From NCBI GenBank assembly GCA_964592425.1, contig CAZQCG010000025.1:1-64000 (forward strand): a stretch of 64,000 bases of DNA, given 5' to 3'. Every line of letters starts with the position of its first letter. Within the stretch, counting starts at the first letter, position 1. Made by a program: the position numbers and the translations under genes. The DNA comes from Viridilinea sp964592425 (lineage in GTDB: Bacteria > Chloroflexota > Chloroflexia > Chloroflexales > Chloroflexaceae). Below, in pieces: positions 7,849 through 14,891 of the stretch. The notes under the pieces were generated by a model. It had not been told where the DNA came from, did no database searches, and saw only the letters and a program-made list of their open reading frames with translations.

Positions 7849-9869
7849 GCTGGAGTGAGCTCCAGCGCGAGCGGTGCAGCCGTAGCGATGAGCCGGTCGG
7901 CGGCATCAACATCGGCGCTCTCACCAATCAGCCCGATCAGGTCGCCCGGCGCGAAGATGGTGCTCGATTTGGGGTTGGCCAGCATGTGCTGGTCGCGGAT
8001 CAGGGCGATAACCGAGGCCCCTGTGCGGGCGCGCAGGTTGGCTTGGGCCAGGTTCTGCCCAACCAGGGCACTTCCAGCGGGCACGGTGCGCCAGGCAATG
8101 GCGATGCCACGTGCGGTGTGCAGAAGTTGATCGAGCACCTGGCGCTCGGCGGGGCTCGAAACCGAGGTGTCGTACTGATCCTGGCGGACAGCGTCGGTGT
8201 AGCTCTGTACCTGGATGGCCGGGTAGCCCAGGCAGAGGAGCGTATTGCGCACCACCTCCAGCCCGCCTTCTAGCTCAGGATGAATGACCCACCGGGCTCC
8301 ACATGCGCTCAGGCGCAGTACGCCCGAGCGGGTAGCCGCCCGAGCAATCACCGGTAGGGCCGGGGCAAGCTGGTGGGCCGAGGCCACCACCAGCTCGGTG
8401 GCTGTCTCGTCGGGTAAGGTGACCACCAGGGCACGGGCACCATCGAGGCCGGCGTGGGTCAGCACGTCGGAGTTGGAGGCATCACCAAAGAGTGTGGCGA
8501 TACCACGGGCGTTGAACTCGGCGGCGCGGCGGGCGTCGATCTCGACCACCAGGCGCGGAATGCCCAGCCGATCCAGGACAGTGACGATGTGCTCACCGAC
8601 CCGGCCATAGCCGACTACTACCACATGGCCGCTACGCGGCAGGGCTGGCGTACGGGCTGGCGGCTGATGGCGGATAAAACGCTGTCTGACCAGGGGCATG
8701 CGGCGTAGGGTGCGCTCGGCCCAGGGCAGGTTACGAAAGAGCAGCGGGTTGATCAAGATCGAAAGCAGCGATCCGGCCAGGATCAAAGAGTATTGATCCT
8801 GGCTCAGCACCCCCAGATAGACGCCGGTCTGGCCAACAATGAAAGAGAACTCGCCGATCTGGCTCAGGCCGGTGGAAACCACCAGCATGGTGTGGCCACT
8901 GGCTGGCAGAATCAGCCCGACAAGCTGGGTCGTCAGCGTCTTGCCAACGATGATCAGCAGGGCCAGGGCCAACACTTCGCCAGCATGGGCCAACAGGTAA
9001 AGCGGGTTGACCAGCATGCCCACCGAGACAAAAAAGATCACCGCGAAGATCTCGCGAAAGGGCAAGACCTCGTCGCCAACGCGCTGGCTGACCTCCGACT
9101 CGCCGAGCACAAGACCGGCGAGAAAGGCACCCAGGGCCAGCGAGACGCCAAAGAAGAGGGTTGCGCCAAAGGCAGTGCCGAGCGCCACTGCCACTGCCGC
9201 GAGGATGAAGAGCTCACGGGAGCGGGTGTGGGCAATCGAGGTGAGCAGCCAGGGCAAGAAGCGCGCCCCGGCCAGCAGCATCATGCCGACAAAGAAGGCG
9301 GCCTTGAGCAGGGCCACAGTGACGTTCAGCCAGGCCATATCACCGGGGCCGCTCAGCAAGGCGGGCAGAATCACCAAAAAGCATACGGTGGCCAGATCTT
9401 CCATCACCAGCCAGCCCACGGCTACCTGCCCGGCGCTGGTGTTGAGCAAGCCATTGTCGATCAGCCCACGCAACAGGATGACCGTGCTGGCAATGGAGAT
9501 TGCCAGGCCAAGCACCAGCCCCGCCTCGACCGACCAGCCCCAGAAGCGGGTCAGGCCGAAACCAAGGCCGGTCGCCAGGATCATCTGCGCCAGGGCTCCC
9601 GGCACGGCGATACGGCGCACTGCCCAGAAGTCGTTCAGTGAGAAGTGCAGCCCAACCCCGAAGAGCAGAAAGATCACCCCGATCTCGGCTAGCTGGCTAA
9701 TATGCTCAGGACTGACCGCAAAGAGCGGCGTGAAGGGGCCGATAGCCATGCCCGCCAGCAGATAGCCGAAGATCGTCGGGAGACCCACGCGACGCACAAG
9801 CAAGCCGCCCACAAAGGCGGCTACTAGCGTGACGGAGATACTGGTCAGCAATGACATATTCGCGTGCAT
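7845..9869 (-). CDS. CPA2 cation:proton antiporter with TrkA-N and TrkA-C domains
   Basis: 674 residues. Residues ~5-385 form the Na+/H+-exchanger-type membrane domain with about a dozen hydrophobic segments. A cytoplasmic RCK/TrkA-N domain follows with the nucleotide-binding motif GYGRVG and an acidic strand end (VVEIDARRA), and a TrkA-C domain occupies roughly the last 90 residues. This matches KefB/RosB-like potassium/proton antiporters gated by nucleotide. The first ATG is preceded by AGGAG at good spacing. It stands alone, convergent with the zinc-ribbon gene and divergent from the VWA gene. Confidence 0.88.
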   Translation of the reverse strand: MHANMSLLTSISVTLVAAFVGGLLVRRVGLPTIFGYLLAGMAIGPFTPLFAVSPEHISQLAEIGVIFLLFGVGLHFSLNDFWAVRRIAVPGALAQMILATGLGFGLTRFWGWSVEAGLVLGLAISIASTVILLRGLIDNGLLNTSAGQVAVGWLVMEDLATVCFLVILPALLSGPGDMAWLNVTVALLKAAFFVGMMLLAGARFLPWLLTSIAHTRSRELFILAAVAVALGTAFGATLFFGVSLALGAFLAGLVLGESEVSQRVGDEVLPFREIFAVIFFVSVGMLVNPLYLLAHAGEVLALALLIIVGKTLTTQLVGLILPASGHTMLVVSTGLSQIGEFSFIVGQTGVYLGVLSQDQYSLILAGSLLSILINPLLFRNLPWAERTLRRMPLVRQRFIRHQPPARTPALPRSGHVVVVGYGRVGEHIVTVLDRLGIPRLVVEIDARRAAEFNARGIATLFGDASNSDVLTHAGLDGARALVVTLPDETATELVVASAHQLAPALPVIARAATRSGVLRLSACGARWVIHPELEGGLEVVRNTLLCLGYPAIQVQSYTDAVRQDQYDTSVSSPAERQVLDQLLHTARGIAIAWRTVPAGSALVGQNLAQANLRARTGASVIALIRDQHMLANPKSSTIFAPGDLIGLIGESADVDAADRLIATAAPLALELTPA

Positions 9870-9983
9870 CGCTTACTCCTGCGGTAGCCTCGTCACACGT
9901 AATTGTAGCAGAAGGGCACAACCAGGGGCATTGGTGACGATTGGAGCGCGCCAGGCTTCAGGGAAGCATGCTACAGTGTTATC

Positions 9984-12815
9984 ATGATCCGGCTGAGCTT
10001 CATCAATCCACTGGCTCTGTGGCTACTGCTATTGCTCCCGCTGCTCTGGGGCCTGGCCTGGGCGATGCGCACGCCGAACCTGGTGCGGCTCGGGCGCTGG
10101 CGCTACCTCGCCCTGCTTGGCGTGCGCAGCCTGCTGCTACTGGCCCTGGTGCTGGCGCTTGCCGACACCCAGGCCGTGCGCCCGGTTGAACAGGTGGCGG
10201 TGGCCTTCTTGATCGATGGGAGCGATTCGGTCGCCCCGGCACGCCGTCAAGAGGCCATTGATTATGTCAATCAAGCCCTGACCACAGCCCGCCCGGGCGA
10301 CCAGGCGGCCGTGGTGCTTTTCGGGGCAGCGCCAGCTGTCGAGCGGGCCGCCGGGCCACCGCTGCCCCTGGGTCAACTCAGCTCACTGGTTGCTGGCAGC
10401 CGCACCAACCTGGCCGAGGCGCTGCAACTCGCCCTGGCCCTGCTGCCAGCTGAGGCGCAGAAACGGATCGTGCTGCTCTCCGATGGGGCCGAGAACAGTG
10501 GGCGAGCGCTTGAGATGGCGCGCCTGGCTGTCCTACGCGGCATCCCCATCGAGAGTGTTGCCCTGTTGCTTGAGCCCGGCCCCGACCTGCTTGTCGTCGG
10601 GTTAGAGGCACCGGCCAGCGCGCGCGAGGGCCAGCGGCTGCCGCTTAGCCTGCAGCTGGAGGCGGGCAGCGCCGGGCCAGCCCGCATCGAAATCTTCGCC
10701 GATGGCGAGCTCGTCGCCAGTGAGGAGCGCCAACTGCCCGCTGGCCCGACCAGCCTGAGCTTTGCGCTGCCCTCTGGCGAGGCGGGCTTCCGCCGTTTCG
10801 AGGCCCGGGTCAGTGCGCCCACTGATCAGCAGCCACTCAACAATCGCGGCGCGGCCTTTACCCTGGTTGAGGGGCCACCACGGGTGTTGCTGATCGCCAG
10901 CGAGGCGACACGAACCGCAGCCCTTGCTTCCGCCCTGCAAGCCGCCAACCTGCGGGTCGATCAGCGCACACCTGCACAGGTGCCAGCGAGCCCGGCCGAA
11001 CTACGCCGCTACGCGGCCATCCTGCTTGTCGATCTGCCGGCCGCCGCAGTACCCGCCCCCCTTCAGCGGGCCTTGGTCACTTATGTGCGCGACCAGGGCG
11101 GCGGTCTGGCAATGATCGGCGGGAGCGAGTCCTTCGGGGCCGGTGGCTGGCGGCGCACGCCCCTCGCGGCCATCCTGCCCGTTGATCTCGACCCGCCCGA
11201 CAAGCAGCAACGCCCCGACCTGGCCCTGGCCCTGGTGATCGACCGCAGCGGCAGTATGAGTGACAGTGACGGGCCTGGGCCAAGCCGCCTCGACCTGGCC
11301 CGCGAGGCGGTCTTTCTGGCGACCCGTGGCCTGGCCCAGACCGACCGGCTGGGGGTGATCGTTTTTGACGACCTGGCCCAGACGGTGCTACCCCTACAGG
11401 CGCTGCCCGACCTGACGACAATTGAGGAAGCCCTGAGTATGGTCAGTCCCGACGGCGGCACCAACATCCGCGCCGGGGTCGAACTGGGCGCAACAACCCT
11501 TGCGGCAACCGACGCACGCATCAAACACCTGATCCTGCTGACCGACGGACTCGACAGTACGAACTACAGCGACCTGATCGACCAGATGCGCGCCGCTGGC
11601 ACAACAGTGACCATCGTGGCCCTTGGCGGCGATGCTAATCCGAGCCTTGAGGGCCTGGCAGAACGTGGCGGCGGGGCCTTCTACCGGGTGACGCGCGCCG
11701 ACGAAGTGCCGGCGATCTTTCTCAGCGAGACGGTGCGGATCGCCGGGCGCGATATTGCTGAAGGGCGTTTCCTGCCGCGTGCGGTGCTGGATGTCGCGCC
11801 GGTGCGGGGCCTGGGCACCCTCCCGCCCCTTTATGGCTACAACCCGACCGTCGCCCGCCAGGCTGCTCGCACGCTCATTGTCGCGCCTGACGGCGACCCG
11901 CTGCTGGCCCTCTGGCAGGTCGGGCTGGGCCGGAGCATGGCCTGGACCAGCGACCTGAAGGGCCAATGGGCCAGCGACTGGCTCGGCTGGGCCGGCTTTG
12001 GGCCTTTTGTGGCCGGGCTGGTAGATGCCTTGCAGCCCCCATCCGGCACGGGGCGGCTCAGCCTGGAGAGCCGGAGCAGCGGCAGCGAGGCGGTGTTTGA
12101 GCTACGCGTGACGGGTGAGGACGGGCGCCCGGCCCAGCCCGCCATGATCGAGGGGCGGCTGCTCGATCCAACGGGGAACGGGCGCAGTCTCAGCTTCAGC
12201 CAGGTTGGTGCAGGCTACTACCGAGCGGTTGCCCAGGTCGAGACAGCCGGGGCCTACCTGGTGCAAGTCGCCACACTTGAGGCAAGCGGGCAGACAGTGG
12301 CCAGCACCAGCGGCGGGCTGGTGGTCAGCTACTCGCCCGAATATGCAGCCGGGCGCGCCAACGAAGCCCTGCTGACCGATCTGGCAGACCTAACTGGTGG
12401 GAAGCTCAACCCGCCAGCGGAGCAACTTTTCAGCCCGACCGGGCAGCAGGTTGGTCAGGTCAGCACGATCGCCCTGCCGCTGCTCTGGCTGGCGCTGGGG
12501 CTCCTACCACTCGATATTGCCCTGCGCCGGCTGATGCTCCGGCCAGGTATGCCCATCCTGCCGCGCCCGCTGCGCCCTACCCCCGCGACACCCGTGGTTG
12601 ACCCAACCCTGGCACGGCTGCAGGCGGCGCGGGCACGTATCCGGCGGCCCGCGCCGAATGCTGGCGCACCGCCTGCACCGGAGGCAAACCCGCCTGCCGC
12701 GCCTCCGACGAGGAGTGAAGCGCAGCCGCCAGCAGCAGCGCAGGTGCCACAGCCGTCCTCGGCCGAGGAGACCCTGGCGACGCTACTGGCTGCCAGGCGC
12801 CGCCGCAAGCCATGA
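9984..12815 (+). CDS. Membrane protein with two VWA domains and a GATase-like domain
   Basis: 943 residues. Two N-terminal membrane helices (MIRLSFINPLALWLLLLLPL and ~residues 40-60) are followed by a first VWA-like domain around residue 70 with a degenerate metal site (DGSDS). A class-I glutamine-amidotransferase-like domain follows (VLLIAS..., GGGLAMIGGSESFG). A second VWA domain starts near residue 410 and has a full MIDAS motif, DRSGSM. A last membrane helix sits near residue 830 and the tail is Pro/Ala-rich and basic. The build resembles Bat/aerotolerance-type and DUF1355-like membrane VWA proteins. Role unknown; no MoxR ATPase is beside it in this window. Confidence 0.8.
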   Translation: MIRLSFINPLALWLLLLLPLLWGLAWAMRTPNLVRLGRWRYLALLGVRSLLLLALVLALADTQAVRPVEQVAVAFLIDGSDSVAPARRQEAIDYVNQALTTARPGDQAAVVLFGAAPAVERAAGPPLPLGQLSSLVAGSRTNLAEALQLALALLPAEAQKRIVLLSDGAENSGRALEMARLAVLRGIPIESVALLLEPGPDLLVVGLEAPASAREGQRLPLSLQLEAGSAGPARIEIFADGELVASEERQLPAGPTSLSFALPSGEAGFRRFEARVSAPTDQQPLNNRGAAFTLVEGPPRVLLIASEATRTAALASALQAANLRVDQRTPAQVPASPAELRRYAAILLVDLPAAAVPAPLQRALVTYVRDQGGGLAMIGGSESFGAGGWRRTPLAAILPVDLDPPDKQQRPDLALALVIDRSGSMSDSDGPGPSRLDLAREAVFLATRGLAQTDRLGVIVFDDLAQTVLPLQALPDLTTIEEALSMVSPDGGTNIRAGVELGATTLAATDARIKHLILLTDGLDSTNYSDLIDQMRAAGTTVTIVALGGDANPSLEGLAERGGGAFYRVTRADEVPAIFLSETVRIAGRDIAEGRFLPRAVLDVAPVRGLGTLPPLYGYNPTVARQAARTLIVAPDGDPLLALWQVGLGRSMAWTSDLKGQWASDWLGWAGFGPFVAGLVDALQPPSGTGRLSLESRSSGSEAVFELRVTGEDGRPAQPAMIEGRLLDPTGNGRSLSFSQVGAGYYRAVAQVETAGAYLVQVATLEASGQTVASTSGGLVVSYSPEYAAGRANEALLTDLADLTGGKLNPPAEQLFSPTGQQVGQVSTIALPLLWLALGLLPLDIALRRLMLRPGMPILPRPLRPTPATPVVDPTLARLQAARARIRRPAPNAGAPPAPEANPPAAPPTRSEAQPPAAAQVPQPSSAEETLATLLAARRRRKP

Positions 12816-12841
12816 GGCAGGGCAGGGATAAGGGATTGGCC

Positions 12842-13342
12842 CTAATCGCGGCCCAGGCCCCCTTCGGTGAGCAGGCGAATAACTCGTTCGAGGCGGTTAA
12901 GGGCGCGGGCGATCAAGAGGGCCAGGTCGGCGATGATCGCCTCGCTAAGAGCGGGATTGGAGTTGACCTTCTCGCGGAGCGGGCGCAGGCCAGGTTCGGC
13001 ATCATTGAGGTTGCCGATCGCCCCTTCGAGGGTCGCTTCAACCTCTTCGCGCTGGCGGGTCGCCACCTGTGGCCAGCGACCGTTGATCGACTTGCCGCGG
13101 GCCATGGAGAGAAAACGGCGGATGCGCTCGGTGCGGGTAAGCGCATCGGAGAGGTAACGTTCCGTATCGGTGATCAGCACGAGGGCGAGATTCTGATTAA
13201 TGTTTAGCTTCGCCCTCGCGCCGTCAAGCGTACCCTGAGCCAGCTGTAAGAGTTGGGTTGCTTCGTCAGCCGAACGGATCGCCGCTTCGCGTTCAGTCTC
13301 GACTTCCTGTGGCCAACGTCGTGGAATCGTAGGCATAGGCAT
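12842..13342 (-). CDS. Hypothetical helical protein
   Basis: 166 residues, not recognised. Rich in Ala, Arg, Glu and Leu with heptad-like spacing, so it is probably all-helical or coiled-coil, and it has no membrane segment. Its ATG lies inside the 3' end of the upstream gene (about 50 bases overlap, different frame) with only a weak ribosome site, suggesting translation coupled to that gene. It is convergent with the VWA gene, 26 bases away. Probably the second gene of a two-gene unit divergent from the gasdermin operon. Confidence 0.55.
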   Translation of the reverse strand: MPMPTIPRRWPQEVETEREAAIRSADEATQLLQLAQGTLDGARAKLNINQNLALVLITDTERYLSDALTRTERIRRFLSMARGKSINGRWPQVATRQREEVEATLEGAIGNLNDAEPGLRPLREKVNSNPALSEAIIADLALLIARALNRLERVIRLLTEGGLGRD

Positions 13343-13709
13343 CGGGATTCTTTAACTCACGCCCGGTCGTGTAGCTTAGCAGTTCCACCTGGCGCATCAC
13401 AGCCTCGCCGATCTGCCAGAGGATGATCGGTGTACCCGAGGCTATAAAACTCCGCCAGACGGCACCTTCGTAGACGCGCCAGTCGATCTGCTTGGCCTTG
13501 CGCGCCGAAAACGCGACCGGCACCAGCGAGATGAGCACGCCCCCAGCTACTTCGGCCCAGGTGTGATCAGGCTTAATCGGAAAGCGCCGTTCGAGATAGC
13601 CGAGAGCTGCCGAGTAGGCGGTGGAGAGGCAAAGAACCTGAAGCGGGACGCTGAGGTTCAGCCCGTCGTGGTGGAGGTCGATCTGGCTCTCGTCACGAGA
13701 CTTAGTCAT
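13293..13709 (-). CDS. Hypothetical small membrane protein
   Basis: 138 residues, not recognised. Three hydrophobic stretches are visible (around VPLQVLCLSTAYSAAL, VAGGVLISLVPVAFSA and FIASGTPIILWQIG), compatible with a two- or three-span membrane protein; holin-like is possible but unsupported by motif. The start is supported by AGGA seven bases before the ATG and by a near-consensus promoter at 13742-13770. The 3' end overlaps the next gene by 50 bases, which is long. It faces away from the immune-like operon and may belong to the same island. Confidence 0.6.
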   Translation of the reverse strand: MTKSRDESQIDLHHDGLNLSVPLQVLCLSTAYSAALGYLERRFPIKPDHTWAEVAGGVLISLVPVAFSARKAKQIDWRVYEGAVWRSFIASGTPIILWQIGEAVMRQVELLSYTTGRELKNPDAYAYDSTTLATGSRD

Positions 13710-13741
13710 TTCGGGTTCCTTTCGGGTGTCTCGTTGGCCTT

Positions 13742-13770
13742 ATTATAAGGCCTTCAAGGCGGCTTGTCCA
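13742..13770 (-). promoter_or_regulatory. Sigma70-type promoter of the small membrane protein gene
   Basis: On the minus strand TGGACA (13770-13765) and a perfect TATAAT (13747-13742) are separated by exactly 17 bases. Transcription would start about 26 bases before the ATG at 13709. Confidence 0.75.
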
Positions 13771-13957
13771 GTGCTTATTGGGTCAAAATTGAGCAACTTT
13801 TGAGCGCTCCCTGGCGCTGCTTCAGGCGGGGTGGGCGTGGGTGCGGGCCCCCATACCTAGCGGAACGGGCTTTGACTGGCTCAGAGGGCTGATCTGGGCT
13901 TGTCAATCACTGGTTTTGCAGGTGCCTGGGCGGGCGACAGGGGCGGCTCCTGCATAT

Positions 13958-13975
13958 ACTACTACATGTAGTAGT
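13958..13975. promoter_or_regulatory. 18-bp perfect palindrome, operator-like
   Basis: ACTACTACATGTAGTAGT is a perfect inverted repeat directly before a TTGACA hexamer (13978-13983), in the region between the two divergent units. This is typical of a dimeric repressor site. It resembles BlaI/MecI/CopY sites (TACA and TGTA half-sites) but without their two-base spacer, and no gene of that family is seen nearby. Confidence 0.55.
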
Positions 13976-14004
13976 CCTTGACAAGCCCCCAAAGCGGCCT
14001 GATT

Positions 14005-14042
14005 CGACCCGAAATCGACCCGAAATCGACCCGAAATCGCCC
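14005..14042. repeat. Phased array of GGG boxes, candidate MraZ-type site
   Basis: Three perfect 11-base copies of CGACCCGAAAT are followed by a fourth, diverged copy (CGCCCAGAAAG). CCC triplets begin at 14008, 14019, 14030 and 14040, giving spacings of 11, 11 and 10. On the minus strand these read (C/T)GGG(T/C), once exactly TGGGC. MraZ of E. coli binds TGGGN direct repeats about one helical turn apart upstream of its own gene. An MraZ-like gene starts 148 bases downstream, so this is a plausible autoregulatory site. That is inference. Confidence 0.5.
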
Positions 14043-14063
14043 AGAAAGGGGCTTAACAATGTT

Positions 14064-14082
14064 TATACTATGTGCTATAGTA
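14064..14082 (+). promoter_or_regulatory. Candidate -10 region with inverted repeat for the immune-like operon
   Basis: TATACT at 14064-14069 is a good -10 hexamer and overlaps the inverted repeat TACTAT-gtgct-ATAGTA (14066-14082). The GGG-box array ends about 20 bases upstream, where a regulator could act. No good -35 is visible. TTGACA at 13978-13983 lacks a -10 at 17 bases. Confidence 0.4.
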
Positions 14083-14189
14083 GCAGGCATTAAGCACCCG
14101 ATAACGACCCACGAGCTGAGAATCGGCTGTCAGCAAGCTCCCGATAAGCTCCTAATAAGCTCCCGAGAACCAGTCGGAGATCGCCCAAG

Positions 14190-14627
14190 ATGCTCATCGG
14201 TACCTGGAACGTCACCGTCGCCGTTGGACGCCTCGTCCTCCCCACCAGCTTCCAGGACACCGCTGCTGCCGGGCTGATCGCCACGCGTGGCTTCGACCGC
14301 TGTCTCCAGGTCTTCCCGGCCAATTCCTGGCACGAGCTCGCTGGACGCGTCAGCGCCCTGCCGCTCACCGCCGATGCCGCCCGCAGCCTGCGACGCATGC
14401 TCTTCGGGGCCGCCGCTGATCTCAGCCTGGATCTTGATGGGACGATCATGCTGCCCCGCAACCTGCTCAGCTTCGCCGAGCTTACCAATGAGGCGGTGCT
14501 CGTCGGCCTGGATACCTATTTTGAGATCTGGCACCCCGCCCGCTGGCAGAGCGCCAGTGAGCCAGCCCGCCTGGCGACCTTCGCCGGCGAGTGCCTGGCT
14601 GGTATGCATCTGCTTACGTCCGGGTAG
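14190..14627 (+). CDS. MraZ-like double-AbrB (SpoVT-AbrB) DNA-binding protein
   Basis: 145 residues, the usual MraZ length. Two SpoVT-AbrB-type half-domains lie at about residues 5-45 and 75-118. Family marks include TRGFDRCLQVFP, the linker SALPLTADAARSLRRMLF-G, and a second D-L-D-G-T-I-M-L-P where MraZ usually has DxxGRI. In most bacteria mraZ is the first gene of the division/cell-wall cluster, followed by rsmH. Here it heads an operon of NACHT, CHAT, PGRP-like and gasdermin-like genes, so it is a divergent paralogue recruited as regulator or sensor. A GGG-box array upstream could be its own target. No clear Shine-Dalgarno precedes the ATG. Confidence 0.78.
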   Translation: MLIGTWNVTVAVGRLVLPTSFQDTAAAGLIATRGFDRCLQVFPANSWHELAGRVSALPLTADAARSLRRMLFGAAADLSLDLDGTIMLPRNLLSFAELTNEAVLVGLDTYFEIWHPARWQSASEPARLATFAGECLAGMHLLTSG

Positions 14628-14678
14628 TGTTGCTACCACATACCCTGTTATCCGCGCTTAGCTTGCTGGAGGTTGATC

Positions 14679-14891
14679 ATGCTACGTCTGTCGCGCCCTA
14701 ACGCCTCTGCTGAAAACCGCGCCGCGAGCGCGAATGTCGCCCGTATGCGCCTGCAGCGCGCCCTTAGCCTCGACCGTAACCACGTCGCTGCCTCCTCCTT
14801 ACATCCGCCCGTGGCTCCCGCAACCCTCGCCGCCGATGACCTGCTCGGTATGCTGCTTGGTGAAGGTTTGCCCAGCGCGGGGCACCCGTGA
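14679..14891 (+). CDS. Small unknown protein, 70 residues
   Basis: Unrecognised. The ATG at 14679 is preceded by GGAGG at six bases, a strong ribosome site, and the stop overlaps the GTG start of the NACHT gene (GTGA), so it is translated and coupled. The sequence is basic in the first half (SRPNASAENRAASANVARMR) and hydrophobic near residues 50-62 (LAADDLLGMLLGEG), with no membrane span or metal motif. It could be an adaptor or ligand of the NACHT protein, or a leader peptide. Confidence 0.65.
   Translation: MLRLSRPNASAENRAASANVARMRLQRALSLDRNHVAASSLHPPVAPATLAADDLLGMLLGEGLPSAGHP

Noticed and set aside
8793..9641. Plus-strand open frame of 282 codons
   Set aside because: Antisense of the CPA2 antiporter; the Gln/His-rich product is typical of a shadow of membrane-helix codons.
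13958..13975. BlaI/MecI/CopY operator
   Set aside because: The half-sites match but the two-base spacer is missing and no BlaI/MecI/CopY or beta-lactamase gene is present; kept only as an operator-like palindrome.
14005..14042. CRISPR or iteron array
   Set aside because: Units are 11 bases without spacers and there are no cas or rep genes; helical phasing fits a regulator site better.
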